Below, piece after piece: positions 32,447-45,734 of a stretch of DNA of 64,000 nucleotides. The translations under genes and the position numbers were made by a program. The stretch is from Pseudomonas asiatica (lineage in GTDB: Bacteria > Pseudomonadota > Gammaproteobacteria > Pseudomonadales > Pseudomonadaceae). Every line of letters begins with the position of its first letter. Position 1 is the stretch's first letter. The stretch lies in the NCBI RefSeq assembly GCF_009932335.1, contig NZ_BLJF01000003.1, forward strand, positions 992,001 through 1,056,000. The letters are read 5' to 3'. The notes beneath the pieces are model-generated. The model worked only from the letters and a program-made list of their open reading frames with translations, searched no databases and was not told the origin of the DNA.

Positions 32447-35400
32447 ATGCCAAAACGTACAGATATCAAAAGCATCCTGATTCTCGGCGCTGGCCCGATC
32501 GTGATCGGCCAGGCCTGCGAATTCGACTACTCCGGCGCCCAGGCCTGTAAAGCCCTGCGCGAGGAAGGTTTCCGCGTCATCCTGGTGAACTCCAACCCAG
32601 CCACCATCATGACCGACCCGGCCATGGCCGACGCCACCTACATCGAGCCGATCAAGTGGCAGTCGGTGGCCAAGATCATCGAGAAAGAGCGCCCGGACGC
32701 ACTGCTGCCGACCATGGGTGGCCAGACTGCACTGAACTGCGCCCTGGACCTGGAGCGCCACGGCGTTCTGGAAAAGTTCGGCGTGGAAATGATCGGTGCC
32801 AATGCCGACACCATCGACAAGGCCGAAGACCGCTCGCGCTTCGACAAGGCCATGAAAGACATCGGCCTGGAGTGCCCGCGCTCCGGTATCGCCCACAGCA
32901 TGGAAGAAGCCAACGCCGTCCTCGAGCGCCTGGGCTTCCCGTGCATCATCCGTCCATCGTTCACCATGGGCGGCACCGGTGGTGGTATCGCCTACAACCG
33001 TGAAGAATTCGAAGAAATCTGCGCCCGTGGCCTGGACCTGTCGCCGACCAAGGAACTGCTGATCGACGAATCGCTGATCGGCTGGAAGGAATACGAGATG
33101 GAGGTTGTCCGCGACAAGAAGGACAACTGCATCATCGTCTGCTCGATCGAGAACTTCGATCCGATGGGCGTGCACACCGGTGACTCGATCACTGTCGCCC
33201 CGGCACAGACCCTGACTGACAAGGAATACCAGATCATGCGCAACGCCTCCCTGGCGGTGCTGCGTGAAATCGGTGTTGAAACCGGCGGTTCCAACGTGCA
33301 GTTCGGTATCTGCCCGAACACAGGCCGCATGGTCGTGATCGAGATGAACCCGCGCGTTTCGCGTTCCTCGGCGCTGGCCTCCAAGGCCACTGGCTTCCCG
33401 ATCGCCAAGATCGCTGCCAAGCTGGCTGTCGGCTACACCCTCGACGAACTGCAGAACGACATCACCGGCGGCCGCACCCCGGCGTCCTTCGAGCCGTCGA
33501 TCGACTACGTCGTCACCAAGCTGCCGCGCTTCGCCTTCGAGAAATTCCCGAAAGCCGACGCCCGCCTGACCACCCAGATGAAGTCCGTGGGTGAAGTCAT
33601 GGCCATCGGCCGTACCTTCCAGGAGTCTCTGCAGAAAGCTCTGCGCGGCCTGGAAGTCGGCGCCTGCGGCCTCGACCCGAAAGTCGACCTGGCCAACCCC
33701 GAAGCCAGCAGCATCCTCAAGCGCGAGCTGACCGTACCGGGCGCCGAGCGTATCTGGTACGTGGCTGACGCCATGCGTGCCGGCATGACCTGCGAGCAGA
33801 TCTTCGACCTGACCGGCATCGACATGTGGTTCCTGGTGCAGATGGAAGACCTGATCAAGGAAGAAGAGAAGGTCAAGACCCTGGCCCTGTCGTCGATCGA
33901 CAAGGACTACATGCTGCGCCTCAAGCGCAAGGGCTTCTCTGACCAGCGCCTGGCCAAGCTGTTGGGTATCACCGACAAGAACCTGCGCCGTCACCGCCAC
34001 AAGCTGGAAGTGTTCCCGGTGTACAAGCGCGTCGACACCTGCGCTGCTGAATTCGCTACCGACACCGCCTACCTGTACTCCACCTACGAGGAAGAGTGCG
34101 AGGCCAACCCGTCGACCCGCGACAAGATCATGATCCTGGGTGGCGGCCCTAACCGTATCGGCCAGGGTATCGAGTTCGACTACTGCTGCGTACACGCCGC
34201 ACTGGCGCTGCGTGAAGACGGTTACGAGACCATCATGGTCAACTGCAACCCGGAAACCGTCTCCACCGACTACGACACATCCGACCGCCTGTACTTCGAG
34301 CCGCTGACCCTGGAAGACGTGCTGGAAGTGTGCCGTGTCGAGAAGCCGAAAGGCGTGATCGTCCACTACGGTGGCCAGACCCCGCTGAAACTGGCCCGCG
34401 CCCTGGAAGAAGCCGGCGTACCGATCATCGGTACCAGCCCGGATGCCATCGACCGCGCTGAAGACCGCGAGCGCTTCCAGCAGATGGTTCAGCGCCTGAA
34501 CCTGCTGCAGCCGCCAAATGCCACCGTGCGCAGCGAAGAAGAAGCCATCAGCGCTGCTGGCGGCATCGGCTATCCGCTGGTAGTGCGCCCGTCCTACGTA
34601 CTGGGCGGCCGTGCCATGGAAATCGTCTACGAGCTGGACGAGCTCAAGCGCTACCTGCGCGAAGCCGTGCAGGTGTCCAACGACAGCCCTGTACTGCTCG
34701 ACCACTTCCTCAACTGCGCCATCGAGATGGACGTGGATGCGGTGTGCGACGGCACCGATGTGGTGATCGGCGCCATCATGCAGCACATCGAGCAAGCCGG
34801 CGTTCACTCCGGTGACTCGGCGTGCTCGCTGCCACCTTACTCGCTGAGCAAGGAAGTGCAGGACGAAGTCCGCGTACAGGTCAAGAAAATGGCCCTGGAA
34901 CTGGGCGTGGTCGGCCTGATGAACGTGCAGCTGGCCCTGCAGGGCGACAAGATCTACGTCATCGAAGTCAACCCGCGCGCTTCGCGTACCGTGCCGTTCG
35001 TCTCCAAGTGCATCGGCACCTCCCTGGCGATGATCGCGGCCCGCGTCATGGCCGGCAAAACCCTGAAAGAGCTGGGCTTCACCCAGGAAATCATCCCTAA
35101 CTTCTACAGCGTCAAGGAAGCCGTCTTCCCGTTCGCCAAGTTCCCGGGGGTTGACCCGATCCTCGGCCCTGAGATGAAATCGACCGGTGAAGTCATGGGT
35201 GTCGGTGACAGCTTCGGTGAAGCCTTCGCCAAAGCCCAGATGGGTGCCAGCGAAGTACTGCCGACCGGCGGTACCGCATTCATCAGCGTGCGTGACGACG
35301 ACAAGCCGCAAGTGGCTGGCGTTGCCCGCGACCTGATTGCCCTGGGCTTCGAAGTGGTCGCCACTGCCGGCACCGCCAAGGTTATCGAGGCGGCCGGCCT

Positions 35401-35668
35401 TAAAGTGCGCCGCGTGAACAAGGTGACCGAGGGTCGCCCGCACGTGGTCGACATGATCAAGAACGACGAGGTGTCGCTGATCATCAACACCACCGAAGGC
35501 CGCCAGTCGATCGCCGATTCCTACTCGATTCGTCGCAATGCGCTGCAGCACAAAATTTACTGCACCACCACCATTGCGGCCGGTGAAGCCATCTGCGAGG
35601 CGCTGAAATTTGGTCCGGAAAAGACCGTTCGTCGCCTGCAGGATCTGCATGCAGGACTGAAAGCATGA
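32447..35668 (+). CDS. carB: Carbamoyl-phosphate synthase large subunit
   Basis: 1073-aa ATP-dependent synthase made of two homologous halves, each with an ATP-grasp domain (first half near [20 protein letters not shown], second near [20 protein letters not shown]), an oligomerisation region between them, and a C-terminal allosteric domain ([15 protein letters not shown]) that binds UMP and ornithine. The ATG at 32447 was chosen over GTG 32438. It follows carA by 105 nt and its stop overlaps the greA start (ATGA). Confidence 0.98.
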   Translation: MPKRTDIKSILILGAGPIVIGQACEFDYSGAQACKALREEGFRVILVNSNPATIMTDPAMADATYIEPIKWQSVAKIIEKERPDALLPTMGGQTALNCALDLERHGVLEKFGVEMIGANADTIDKAEDRSRFDKAMKDIGLECPRSGIAHSMEEANAVLERLGFPCIIRPSFTMGGTGGGIAYNREEFEEICARGLDLSPTKELLIDESLIGWKEYEMEVVRDKKDNCIIVCSIENFDPMGVHTGDSITVAPAQTLTDKEYQIMRNASLAVLREIGVETGGSNVQFGICPNTGRMVVIEMNPRVSRSSALASKATGFPIAKIAAKLAVGYTLDELQNDITGGRTPASFEPSIDYVVTKLPRFAFEKFPKADARLTTQMKSVGEVMAIGRTFQESLQKALRGLEVGACGLDPKVDLANPEASSILKRELTVPGAERIWYVADAMRAGMTCEQIFDLTGIDMWFLVQMEDLIKEEEKVKTLALSSIDKDYMLRLKRKGFSDQRLAKLLGITDKNLRRHRHKLEVFPVYKRVDTCAAEFATDTAYLYSTYEEECEANPSTRDKIMILGGGPNRIGQGIEFDYCCVHAALALREDGYETIMVNCNPETVSTDYDTSDRLYFEPLTLEDVLEVCRVEKPKGVIVHYGGQTPLKLARALEEAGVPIIGTSPDAIDRAEDRERFQQMVQRLNLLQPPNATVRSEEEAISAAGGIGYPLVVRPSYVLGGRAMEIVYELDELKRYLREAVQVSNDSPVLLDHFLNCAIEMDVDAVCDGTDVVIGAIMQHIEQAGVHSGDSACSLPPYSLSKEVQDEVRVQVKKMALELGVVGLMNVQLALQGDKIYVIEVNPRASRTVPFVSKCIGTSLAMIAARVMAGKTLKELGFTQEIIPNFYSVKEAVFPFAKFPGVDPILGPEMKSTGEVMGVGDSFGEAFAKAQMGASEVLPTGGTAFISVRDDDKPQVAGVARDLIALGFEVVATAGTAKVIEAAGLKVRRVNKVTEGRPHVVDMIKNDEVSLIINTTEGRQSIADSYSIRRNALQHKIYCTTTIAAGEAICEALKFGPEKTVRRLQDLHAGLKA

Positions 35669-36147
35669 GCATTACCAAGTACCCGATGACCGTCCAGGGC
35701 GCTCGCGCCCTGGAAGAGGAGCTGCTCTTCCTGAGCAAGACCGAGCGCCCGCGCCTGAGCCAGGCCATTGGTGAAGCGCGCGAACTGGGTGACCTGAAGG
35801 AAAATGCCGAATACCACGCTGCTCGTGAAGAGCAGGGCATGGTCGAGGCCCGTATCCGCGATATCGAAGGTCGTCTGCAGAACTCGGTGGTGATCGACGT
35901 GACCACCATCCCTCACACCGGCAAGGTGATTTTCGGTACCACCGTGGTACTGGCCAACACCGAAACCGATGAAGAGGTGTCCTATCAGATCGTCGGCGAG
36001 GATGAAGCCGACGTGAAACAGGGCAAGCTCTCGAGCGGAGCGCCGATTGCCCGTGCCATCATCGGCAAGGAAGAAGGTGATACTGTCGTCGTCAAGACGC
36101 CTAGCGGCGCGGTCGAGTACGAGATTGTCGAAGTCAAGCACATCTGA
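35665..36147 (+). CDS. greA: Transcription elongation factor GreA
   Basis: Stimulates cleavage of backtracked RNA in RNA polymerase, 160 aa. N-terminal coiled coil ([40 protein letters not shown]) with acidic tip, then the FKBP-like C-terminal domain. ATGA overlap with carB indicates translational coupling. Confidence 0.97.
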   Translation: MSITKYPMTVQGARALEEELLFLSKTERPRLSQAIGEARELGDLKENAEYHAAREEQGMVEARIRDIEGRLQNSVVIDVTTIPHTGKVIFGTTVVLANTETDEEVSYQIVGEDEADVKQGKLSSGAPIARAIIGKEEGDTVVVKTPSGAVEYEIVEVKHI

Positions 36148-36565
36148 CCGGCGCCTGCGGGCGCCATCCCTCGAGGGGATCCTCTGGCAGCTGGCCCAGG
36201 TTTTCTGGGTCGGCGGCTTGTGGGTGTTTCACGTGGGGTTGGTGCCCGCGCTCAAGGTCAGTGGCCTGGCGCCGCTGCTGGTGCAGGATGTCGCCGGGCA
36301 GATCGACCGCTGGTTGATCGGCGTGGCGCTGCTTGGCTTGTTGACCCAGCTGGCAGTGCTGGCAAGGGTGGACGGCCTGTCGGCCTGGTGGCGGCAGTTC
36401 CGCGGCCAGATGCTGCTGCTCGGCTTCGGTGCCTGCGTGGGGTATTACACCTTGCGCTACGGTATGTCCGTTGGCGAGCGTTGGCAGCTGCTCTGTTTCC
36501 TGGTGCTGGGCTTTTCCGGCATCGTGCTGGTTGCCCAGCCGGTTCCGGTCAAGGTGCGCCGCTAA
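36125..36565 (+). CDS. DUF4149-type small membrane protein
   Basis: About 146 aa with four hydrophobic segments ([74 protein letters not shown]). The pattern matches DUF4149, of unknown function. The start is uncertain: no ATG suits, and TTG 36125, inside the greA end, is a guess; CTG 36155 is also possible. It is co-directional with greA and could be coupled to it. Confidence 0.65.
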   Translation: MSKSSTSDRRLRAPSLEGILWQLAQVFWVGGLWVFHVGLVPALKVSGLAPLLVQDVAGQIDRWLIGVALLGLLTQLAVLARVDGLSAWWRQFRGQMLLLGFGACVGYYTLRYGMSVGERWQLLCFLVLGFSGIVLVAQPVPVKVRR

Positions 36566-36580
36566 GCGGCTCGAGATCGC

Positions 36581-36699
36581 TGGGGCCGCTTCGCGGCCCA
36601 TCGCCGGCAAGCCGGCTCCCACACCGACCGCATCGAATTCAGGCCATGCGCCGTACCTGTGGGAGCTGGCTTGCCGGCGATGGGCTGCGCAGCAGCCCC
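36581..36699. repeat. REP doublet (ATCGCCGGCAAGC class)
   Basis: Inverted pair beginning TGGGGCCGCTTCGCGGCCCA and ending at the complementary ATGGGCTGCGCAGCAGCCCC, with CGCCGGCAAGCCGGCTCCC inside; convergent gap between the DUF4149 gene and yhbY. Confidence 0.83.
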
Positions 36700-36706
36700 T
36701 TTGCCG

Positions 36707-37015
36707 TTACTTGTAACGGTGGATATTGGACAGTTGCTTGTTCGGCTGTGGGTTCTTGCGGTAGATCAGCGCTTTCTTGCCGATGGTCTGCACCAGTTCG
36801 GCACGGCCGGCCTTGCACAGTTCGGCAATGGTCTCGGCGCGCTCTTCGCGGTCTTCCGAGCGAATTTCGACCTTGATCAGCTCATGGTCGACCAAGGCGC
36901 GCTCCAGTTCGGCGATGACGCCTTCATTCAAACCGTTGCCAGCGACGATCAGGACCGGCTTCAGGTCATGACCAATGGACTTGTATTGCTTCTTCTGCTC
37001 GTTATTGAGCGGCAT
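36707..37015 (-). CDS. yhbY: CRM-domain RNA-binding protein, ribosome-assembly factor
   Basis: 102-aa YhbY family protein associated with pre-50S particles. The CRM fold is seen in KQYKSIGHDLKPVLIVAGNG and the GxxG-like GKKALIYRKN. Start MPLNNEQKK; a longer frame to 37090 lacks conservation. Divergent from rlmE, another 50S maturation factor. Confidence 0.92.
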   Translation of the reverse strand: MPLNNEQKKQYKSIGHDLKPVLIVAGNGLNEGVIAELERALVDHELIKVEIRSEDREERAETIAELCKAGRAELVQTIGKKALIYRKNPQPNKQLSNIHRYK

Positions 37016-37117
37016 AATCTGACCCTTTCCGTCTGATTCTGTAAAATTGACCGGCATTTTACCCGAGGGCCACCGGCTCCGCCCAGTCAATCACGACGCA
37101 TATCATCGAGGTGCCCC

Positions 37118-37744
37118 GTGGTACAACGTTCCAAAAGCAGCGCAAACTGGCTGCGAGAGCATTTCAACGATCCTTTTGTGAAACAGGCACAAAAGGACGG
37201 CTACCGCTCGCGTGCGAGCTACAAACTGCTGGAGATCCAGGAAAAGGACCGGCTGATCCGCCCAGGTATGAGCGTGATCGATCTCGGCGCTGCTCCTGGT
37301 GGCTGGTCGCAGGTGACCAGTCGTCTGATTGGTGGCCAGGGCCGCCTGATCGCGTCCGACATCCTGGAGATGGACTCGATCCCCGATGTGACCTTCATCC
37401 AGGGCGATTTCACCCAGGATGAAGTGCTGCAGCGCATTCTCGAGGCCGTCGGCGATTCGCACGTAGACCTTGTGATTTCCGACATGGCCCCCAATATGAG
37501 TGGTACGCCTGCGGTGGACATGCCGCGTGCCATGTTCCTCTGCGAGCTGGCCCTCGATCTGGCAACCCGCGTGCTAAAGCCCGGCGGCGATTTCCTGATC
37601 AAGATTTTCCAGGGCGAAGGTTTTGACGTGTACCTCAAGGACGTGCGCAGCAAGTTCGACAAGGTACAGATGCGCAAGCCGTCGTCGTCGCGTGACCGTT
37701 CCCGCGAGCAGTACCTGCTGGGCAGGGGTTTCAAAGGGGCATGA
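37118..37744 (+). CDS. rlmE: 23S rRNA 2'-O-methyltransferase
   Basis: Methylates U2552 of 23S rRNA in the 50S subunit (RrmJ/FtsJ), 208 aa. SAM site in [14 protein letters not shown]; catalytic K-D-K tetrad pieces in [19 protein letters not shown] and [13 protein letters not shown] start at 37118 with GAGG upstream. ftsH follows after 194 nt, the classical rlmE-ftsH order. Confidence 0.96.
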   Translation: MVQRSKSSANWLREHFNDPFVKQAQKDGYRSRASYKLLEIQEKDRLIRPGMSVIDLGAAPGGWSQVTSRLIGGQGRLIASDILEMDSIPDVTFIQGDFTQDEVLQRILEAVGDSHVDLVISDMAPNMSGTPAVDMPRAMFLCELALDLATRVLKPGGDFLIKIFQGEGFDVYLKDVRSKFDKVQMRKPSSSRDRSREQYLLGRGFKGA

Positions 37745-37938
37745 AAGGCGTGAAGCGTGGTCGCCGATAGTTATTTCCAATCGGCCGCCGCGTCAGGATC
37801 GTCCGAACTTCGTGTAGTCTTGCTTTCACAAAGGGTTACAGACGGTGCCTGCGGCTGCGTAGGTAATGTAGTAAGTTAGGGCGATGAATATCATGCGAGG
37901 AACGGCTGCGTCGTGCGCCGACCTCAGAGGGTAGCGAA

Positions 37939-39852
<1,914 letters not shown>

Positions 39853-39860
39853 GGGCATCT

Positions 39861-40712
39861 ATGAGCTCAGTGCAGTACCCGACCCGGTTGCCTTGCGGCA
39901 ACCGGGTTCTTGATTTGTCGCGTACCCATGTCATGGGTATTCTCAATATCACCCCTGATTCCTTCTCCGATGGCGGGCGCTTCAACCAGCGTGATGAGGC
40001 GTTGCGTCATGCCGAAGCTATGGTTGCCGCAGGTGCCACGCTGATCGACATCGGCGGAGAGTCCACGCGGCCGGGTGCGCGCGCGGTATCGGTGACCGAG
40101 GAGCTGGAGCGGGTAGCTCCCATGGTCGAGGCGATCAACAGCCGCCTCGATGTGGTCATCTCGGTCGATACCTCCACGCCAGCCGTCATGCGTGAATCGG
40201 CACGCCTCGGTGCAGGGTTGATCAACGACGTGCGTGCCCTGGAGCGCGATGGCGCCCTGGACGCAGCCGCGGATACCGGCCTGCCGGTGTGCCTCATGCA
40301 CATGCGTGGCGAGCCGGGTAACATGCAGGACGACCCGCATTACGAAGATGTGACCGCCGACGTTACGCGCTACCTTGAACAGCGAATGGTCGCCTGCGCC
40401 GCGGCGGGCATCGACGCAAACAGAATCATCCTTGATCCGGGCTTCGGTTTCGCCAAGACACTGTCGCACAATCTGAGCCTGTTCAAGCACATGGAAGCGC
40501 TCTATCGCCTTGGGCGCCCGCTGCTGGTGGGTGTTTCACGCAAGAGCATGATCGGCCTGACGCTGGAACGTCCGGTTGGCGAGCGGTTGTATGGCAGCCT
40601 TGCGCTGGCGGCGTTGGCCATGACCAAGGGGGCGAGCATCCTTCGTGTCCATGACGTGGCCGAAACCGTTGATGTGGTGCGCATGATCGCTGCGGTGCAA
40701 AACGCCGAATAA
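39861..40712 (+). CDS. folP: Dihydropteroate synthase
   Basis: Condenses p-aminobenzoate with pterin diphosphate in folate synthesis; the target of sulphonamides. 283 aa; signatures [18 protein letters not shown] and [11 protein letters not shown], and GVSRKSMIG near the C-terminus. Starts 8 nt after ftsH; glmM follows after 16 nt. Confidence 0.98.
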   Translation: MSSVQYPTRLPCGNRVLDLSRTHVMGILNITPDSFSDGGRFNQRDEALRHAEAMVAAGATLIDIGGESTRPGARAVSVTEELERVAPMVEAINSRLDVVISVDTSTPAVMRESARLGAGLINDVRALERDGALDAAADTGLPVCLMHMRGEPGNMQDDPHYEDVTADVTRYLEQRMVACAAAGIDANRIILDPGFGFAKTLSHNLSLFKHMEALYRLGRPLLVGVSRKSMIGLTLERPVGERLYGSLALAALAMTKGASILRVHDVAETVDVVRMIAAVQNAE

Positions 40713-40728
40713 GAACATTGGAGTCCCT

Positions 40729-42069
40729 ATGAGCAGAAAATACTTTGGTACCGACGGCATTCGTGGCCGCGTCGGCGAATACCCGATCACGCCTGACTTC
40801 ATGCTGAAGCTTGGCTGGGCGGCCGGCATGGCCTTCCGCAAGCAAGGCCACTGCCGAGTTCTGGTTGGCAAGGACACGCGTATCTCCGGCTACATGTTCG
40901 AGTCCGCACTCGAAGCCGGCCTGTCCGCGGCAGGTGCCGATGTGATGCTGCTCGGGCCGATGCCTACGCCGGCCATCGCCTACCTGACGCGTACCTTCCA
41001 CGCCGAAGCCGGCATCGTCATCAGCGCCTCGCACAACCCGCACGATGACAATGGCATCAAGTTCTTCTCGGGCCAAGGGACCAAGCTACCGGACGAAGTC
41101 GAGTTGATGATCGAGGAATTGCTCGATCAGCCGATGACCGTTGTCGAGTCGGGCAAGCTGGGCAAGGTTTCGCGCATCAACGATGCAGCCGGCCGCTACA
41201 TCGAGTTCTGCAAGAGCAGTGTGCCGACCAGCACCAGCTTCGACGGCCTCAAGCTGGTTGTCGATTGCGCCCACGGTGCCACCTACAAGGTCGCGCCAAG
41301 CGTTTTCCGCGAGCTGGGTGCCGAAGTGACCGTGCTGCATGCCCAGCCAGACGGCCTTAACATCAACGAAGGCTGCGGCTCGACTCACATCGAATCGCTT
41401 CAGGCAGCAGTGCTGGTAGGCCATGCCGACCTGGGCATTGCCTTTGACGGTGATGGCGACCGCGTGCTGATGGTCGACCACACCGGCGCCATCGTTGATG
41501 GTGACGAACTGCTGTTCATCATTGCTCGCGACCTGCAGGAGCGTGGCAAGCTGCAGGGCGGGGTGGTGGGCACGCTGATGAGCAACCTGGGCCTGGAGCT
41601 TGCGCTGAAGGAACTGGATATCCCGTTCGTGCGGGCCAAGGTCGGTGACCGTTACGTCATGGCTGAGTTGCTGGAGCGTGAGTGGCTGGTCGGTGGTGAA
41701 AACTCCGGTCACGTCGTGTGCTGCAATCACACCACCACTGGTGACGCGATCATCGCTGCGCTGCAGGTGCTGATGGCACTCAAGCGCCGTGGCGAAACCC
41801 TGGCCCAGGCTCGTCAGGCCCTGCGCAAGTGCCCGCAGGTGCTTATCAACGTGCGCTATGGCGCCAGCAAGGTCGACCCGCTGGAGCACCCGGCGGTCAA
41901 CGAAGCCAGTGCCAAGGTGACCGAGGCCTTGGCAGGCCGCGGCCGCGTGCTGCTGCGAAAATCCGGTACCGAGCCGTTGGTGCGGGTGATGGTCGAGGGC
42001 GAGGACGAAAGCCAGGTGCGTGCGCACGCAGAAGCGTTGGCCAAACTGGTCGGCGAAGTTTGTGTCTGA
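40729..42069 (+). CDS. glmM: Phosphoglucosamine mutase
   Basis: Converts glucosamine-6-P to glucosamine-1-P for peptidoglycan and LPS, 446 aa. Phosphoserine loop [16 protein letters not shown], Mg site [12 protein letters not shown], sugar loop GGENSGHVV, and phosphate-binding [15 protein letters not shown]. Part of the ftsH-folP-glmM-tpiA-secG cluster. Confidence 0.98.
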   Translation: MSRKYFGTDGIRGRVGEYPITPDFMLKLGWAAGMAFRKQGHCRVLVGKDTRISGYMFESALEAGLSAAGADVMLLGPMPTPAIAYLTRTFHAEAGIVISASHNPHDDNGIKFFSGQGTKLPDEVELMIEELLDQPMTVVESGKLGKVSRINDAAGRYIEFCKSSVPTSTSFDGLKLVVDCAHGATYKVAPSVFRELGAEVTVLHAQPDGLNINEGCGSTHIESLQAAVLVGHADLGIAFDGDGDRVLMVDHTGAIVDGDELLFIIARDLQERGKLQGGVVGTLMSNLGLELALKELDIPFVRAKVGDRYVMAELLEREWLVGGENSGHVVCCNHTTTGDAIIAALQVLMALKRRGETLAQARQALRKCPQVLINVRYGASKVDPLEHPAVNEASAKVTEALAGRGRVLLRKSGTEPLVRVMVEGEDESQVRAHAEALAKLVGEVCV

Positions 42070-42134
42070 AGGCGCTTGCCAGCGCAGATAGGGTTGGGTA
42101 CTATCTGCGCCCACTTTGACCGACGAGGTAAAGC

Positions 42135-42890
42135 ATGCGTCGCCCTATGGTAGCTGGTAACTGGAAGATGCACGGTACCCGCGCTAGCGTCGCTGAGCTG
42201 ACCGAAGGCTTGAGAAATCTGGCCTTGCCGAGCGGAGTGGAAGTCGTTGTATTTCCACCGGCCTTGTTCATCAATCAAGTGATCGATGGTCTGGCAGGTA
42301 AGGAAATTACTGTCGGCGCACAGAATTCTGCAGTACAACCCGAACAGGGTGCGCTGACCGGAGAAGTTGCTCCGGAACAGCTGGTTGAAGCAGGCTGCAA
42401 GTTGGTGTTGATTGGTCATTCGGAGCGTCGCCAGGTCATTGGTGAAACCGACGAAGTGCTCAATCGCAAGTTTGCAGCGGCCCAGGCCAAAGGTTTGAAG
42501 CCAGTGCTTTGCATCGGGGAAACCCTTGAAGAGCGCGAGGCTGGCAAAACGCTCGAAGTTGTCGGGCGTCAACTAAGCAGTATCATCGAGGCATTCGGTG
42601 TTAAGGCTTTTGCCAATGCAGTAATTGCCTATGAGCCTGTATGGGCCATCGGTACCGGCCTTACGGCCACGCCACAGCAGGCCCAGGATGTGCACGCAGC
42701 CATCCGTAGCCAGTTGGCGGCAAAAGATGCTGAAGTGGCTGCGAAGGTGCAGTTGCTCTACGGCGGCAGCGTGAAGGCGGCCAATGCGGCCGAACTGTTC
42801 GGCATGCCGGATATCGATGGGGGGCTCATTGGTGGAGCTTCCCTGAACGCAGACGAATTCGGTGCAATTTGTCGCGCCGCAGGAAACTGA
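42135..42890 (+). CDS. tpiA: Triosephosphate isomerase
   Basis: Interconverts dihydroxyacetone phosphate and glyceraldehyde-3-P, 251 aa. K11 in GNWKMHGT, H95 in LIGHSERRQ, catalytic Glu in [11 protein letters not shown], and the phosphate-binding [11 protein letters not shown] and [10 protein letters not shown]. secG follows with 4 nt between. Confidence 0.98.
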   Translation: MRRPMVAGNWKMHGTRASVAELTEGLRNLALPSGVEVVVFPPALFINQVIDGLAGKEITVGAQNSAVQPEQGALTGEVAPEQLVEAGCKLVLIGHSERRQVIGETDEVLNRKFAAAQAKGLKPVLCIGETLEEREAGKTLEVVGRQLSSIIEAFGVKAFANAVIAYEPVWAIGTGLTATPQQAQDVHAAIRSQLAAKDAEVAAKVQLLYGGSVKAANAAELFGMPDIDGGLIGGASLNADEFGAICRAAGN

Positions 42891-42894
42891 ACAA

Positions 42895-43293
42895 ATGCTG
42901 GAAACAGTCATCGTTGTTTTTCATCTGTTGGCAGCGCTGTCGCTTGTAGTGCTGGTTCTGTTGCAACAGGGTAAAGGTGCGGAAGCAGGTGCATCTTTCG
43001 GCGCGGGTGCTTCAAATACCGTGTTCGGGAGCCAGGGTTCTGCAACGTTTCTGAGTAAATTAACTGCTATACTCGCTGCCACTTTCTTTTTGACAGCACT
43101 TGGGTTAGGATACTTCGCGAAGCAACAAGCTCACCAGCTTAGCCAAGCAGGTCTTCCAGATCCAGCAGTGCTAGAAGTGAAAGAGCCGCAGAAACCGGCA
43201 GTTAATGATGATGTACCGGTGCTCCAGCAGCAGAAGAGCGAAACCACTCCTAACACGGGTGATGTACCTCCTCCGGCACAAGAGCAGAAGTAA
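42895..43293 (+). CDS. secG: Preprotein translocase subunit SecG
   Basis: Small SecYEG component, 132 aa. Two TM segments around the polar loop ([59 protein letters not shown]). It has a Pro/Gln-rich C-terminal extension ([17 protein letters not shown], ending VPPPAQEQK). ATG 42895 is preferred over the upstream in-frame ATG 42862, which overlaps the end of tpiA. The tRNA-Leu gene begins 21 nt after its stop. Confidence 0.95.
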   Translation: MLETVIVVFHLLAALSLVVLVLLQQGKGAEAGASFGAGASNTVFGSQGSATFLSKLTAILAATFFLTALGLGYFAKQQAHQLSQAGLPDPAVLEVKEPQKPAVNDDVPVLQQQKSETTPNTGDVPPPAQEQK

Positions 43294-43314
43294 CGGGTTT
43301 CAAGTAGTAGTATT

Positions 43315-43400
43315 GCCGAGGTGGTGGAATTGGTAGACACGCAACCTTGAGGTGGTTGTGCCCATAGGGTGTAGGGGTTCGAGTCCCCTTCTCGGTACCA
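43315..43400 (+). tRNA. tRNA-Leu (anticodon GAG)
   Basis: 86 nt with long variable arm. Acceptor GCCGAGG pairs with CCTCGG-type 3' end, CCA encoded. Anticodon stem CAACC/GGTTG encloses TTGAGGT, anticodon GAG, reading CUC and CUU. Confidence 0.96.
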
Positions 43401-43413
43401 ATTAAAGCTTGAG

Positions 43414-43434
43414 AGCCCGCTTTAGCGGGCTTTC
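43414..43434 (+). terminator. Intrinsic terminator after tRNA-Leu
   Basis: AGCCCGC-TTTA-GCGGGCT followed by TTCTT. Confidence 0.8.
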
Positions 43435-43500
43435 TTGCAGGTGAAGGTTCGGATTTGACCCTCAAGAGGGTTCGGTCTTATACTTTTGCCCCAGCTTTGT

Positions 43501-43577
<77 letters not shown>

Positions 43578-43587
43578 GCTTCAGCGG

Positions 43588-43609
43588 AGCCCCTTTTCAG
43601 GGGCTTTTT
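43588..43609 (+). terminator. Intrinsic terminator between tRNA-fMet and rimP
   Basis: AGCCCC-TTTTCA-GGGGCT followed by TTTT. Some read-through into rimP is plausible, as in the E. coli metY operon. Confidence 0.8.
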
Positions 43610-43707
43610 GCTAACCGAACAGTTTTCGGCGTCGTTGTCCAACGGCGCTTTCAGGGATGGGCGCTTCGCCCATTTTTTATTTGCACAGCATGCACGAGGG
43701 GGTTCAG

Positions 43708-44166
43708 GTGTCGAGCAAGCTAGAACAGTTGCAGGCCTTGTTGGCCCCGGTTGTCGAGGGTCTGGGCTATCAATGCTGGGGGATCGAATACGTTTCCCAG
43801 GGTAAGCATTCGGTACTGCGCATCTACATCGACAAGGAAGGCGGCATCCTGGTGGACGACTGCGAAGCGGTCAGCCGTCAGGCCAGCGCAATTCTCGATG
43901 TGGAAGATCCGATCAGCAGTGAATACACCCTCGAGGTGTCTTCTCCAGGCATGGATCGCCCACTGTTCACTCTGGAACAGTTTGCCTCGCATGCCGGCGA
44001 ACAAGTGAAGATCAAGCTGCGCTCACCCTTCGAGGGTCGTCGTAACTTCCAGGGCCTTCTCCGCGGTGTGGAGGAGCAGGATGTGGTGGTCCAGGTGGAC
44101 AATCAAGAATTCCTGTTGCCGATCGACTCGATCGACAAGGCCAATATTATTCCCAGTTTTGACTGA
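43708..44166 (+). CDS. rimP: Ribosome maturation factor RimP
   Basis: Needed for 30S maturation, 152 aa. Visible family text: [56 protein letters not shown] 43708 was chosen because GAGGGGG lies 5-6 nt upstream; the in-frame ATG at 43690 is inside the Shine-Dalgarno neighbourhood. First protein gene of the nusA-infB cluster. Confidence 0.95.
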   Translation: MSSKLEQLQALLAPVVEGLGYQCWGIEYVSQGKHSVLRIYIDKEGGILVDDCEAVSRQASAILDVEDPISSEYTLEVSSPGMDRPLFTLEQFASHAGEQVKIKLRSPFEGRRNFQGLLRGVEEQDVVVQVDNQEFLLPIDSIDKANIIPSFD

Positions 44167-44225
44167 GACGTGCCGGGCCCGGCGGACTATCCGGGCCCAA
44201 TGGCTTGCGCAAGGCGAGGCGTACG

Positions 44226-45707
44226 ATGAGCAAAGAAGTACTGCTGGTTGTTGAATCGGTATCCAACGAAAAAGGTGTACCGCCCGGCGTCATTTTCGAA
44301 GCGCTGGAAGTGGCACTGGCCACTGCAACCAAAAAACGTTTTGAAGACGAAGTCGACCTGCGTGTGGAAATCAACCGCCACACCGGTAGCTACGAGACCT
44401 TCCGTCGCTGGACCGTGGTCGACGAAGCCGATCTTGATGATCCGGCGATCGAGACCTGGTTGAGCAAGATTCACGAAACCCACCCTGAAGCCAAGGTTGG
44501 TGACGTGATCGAAGAGAAGATCGAGTCCATCGAATTCGGTCGTATTGCCGCCCAGACCGCCAAGCAGGTCATCGTGCAGAAGGTCCGTGAGGCCGAGCGT
44601 GCCCAGGTGGTCGATGCCTACCGCGAGCGCGTTGGCGAGATCATCTCCGGTACCGTCAAAAAGGTTACCCGCGACAACGTCATCGTTGACCTGGGCAACA
44701 ACGCCGAGGCCCTGCTGGCCCGCGAAGACATCATTCCGCGCGAGACCTTCCGTGTTGGCGTGCGCCTGCGTGCGCTGCTCAAGGAAATTCGCACCGAGAA
44801 CCGTGGCCCACAGCTGATCCTGTCGCGCACCGCGCCACAGATGCTGATCGAGCTTTTCCGCATCGAAGTGCCGGAAATTGCCGAGGGCCTCATCGAAGTC
44901 ATGGCTGCATCCCGTGATCCGGGTTCGCGAGCCAAGATCGCCGTCCGCTCCAAGGACAAGCGCATCGACCCGCAAGGCGCCTGTATCGGCATGCGTGGTT
45001 CGCGCGTCCAGGCCGTATCCGGGGAGTTGGGTGGTGAGCGTGTGGATATCGTCCTGTGGGACGATAACCCGGCGCAGTTCGTCATCAACGCCATGTCGCC
45101 GGCTGAAGTCGCGGCGATCATCGTTGATGAAGATGCCCATGCCATGGACATCGCCGTTGCCGAGGACAACCTGGCCCAGGCCATTGGTCGTGGCGGTCAG
45201 AACGTTCGCCTGGCCAGTCAGCTGACCGGCTGGACCCTGAACGTGATGACCGAGAAGGACATCCAGGCCAAGCAGCAGGCCGAAACCGGTGACATCCTGC
45301 GCAATTTCATCGATGAACTGGAAGTCGACGAGGAGCTGGCCCAAGTGCTGGTCGACGAAGGCTTCACCAGCCTCGAAGAAATTGCCTACGTACCGTTGGA
45401 AGAAATGCTCAACATCGATGGCTTTGACGAAGATATCGTCAACGAGCTCCGCGCTCGAGCCAAGGACCGTTTGTTGACCAAGGCCATCGCTACCGAAGAA
45501 AAACTGGCAGACGCCCATCCGGCTGACGACCTGCTCTCCCTCGAGGGTATGGACAAGGACCTGGCGGCGGAACTGGCGGTGCGCGGCGTGGTTAACCGCG
45601 AAGACCTGGCCGAGCAGTCGATCGACGATCTGCTCGACATCGACGGCATCGACGAAGAGCGTGCCGGCAAGTTGATCATGGCCGCCCGAGCCCACTGGTT
45701 CGAGTAA
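44226..45707 (+). CDS. nusA: Transcription termination/antitermination factor NusA
   Basis: RNA polymerase-binding factor, 493 aa. N-terminal domain, then S1 (about 130-200), two KH domains ([40 protein letters not shown]) and two acidic C-terminal repeats with helix-hairpin-helix character ([18 protein letters not shown]). The ATG 44226 is used rather than an in-frame ATG 44205. Confidence 0.97.
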   Translation: MSKEVLLVVESVSNEKGVPPGVIFEALEVALATATKKRFEDEVDLRVEINRHTGSYETFRRWTVVDEADLDDPAIETWLSKIHETHPEAKVGDVIEEKIESIEFGRIAAQTAKQVIVQKVREAERAQVVDAYRERVGEIISGTVKKVTRDNVIVDLGNNAEALLAREDIIPRETFRVGVRLRALLKEIRTENRGPQLILSRTAPQMLIELFRIEVPEIAEGLIEVMAASRDPGSRAKIAVRSKDKRIDPQGACIGMRGSRVQAVSGELGGERVDIVLWDDNPAQFVINAMSPAEVAAIIVDEDAHAMDIAVAEDNLAQAIGRGGQNVRLASQLTGWTLNVMTEKDIQAKQQAETGDILRNFIDELEVDEELAQVLVDEGFTSLEEIAYVPLEEMLNIDGFDEDIVNELRARAKDRLLTKAIATEEKLADAHPADDLLSLEGMDKDLAAELAVRGVVNREDLAEQSIDDLLDIDGIDEERAGKLIMAARAHWFE

Positions 45708-45734
45708 TTAGGCGCGGCCTGAGGAGAGAAGTGC

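Noticed and set aside
32405..35650. A very long open frame antisense to carB.
   Set aside because: High GC with strong third-position bias keeps the opposite strand open; the reading matches no family, while carB in the forward frame is complete.
37745..37938. Heat-shock promoter before ftsH.
   Set aside because: No CTTGAA/CCCCAT pair was found in the 194-nt gap by eye.
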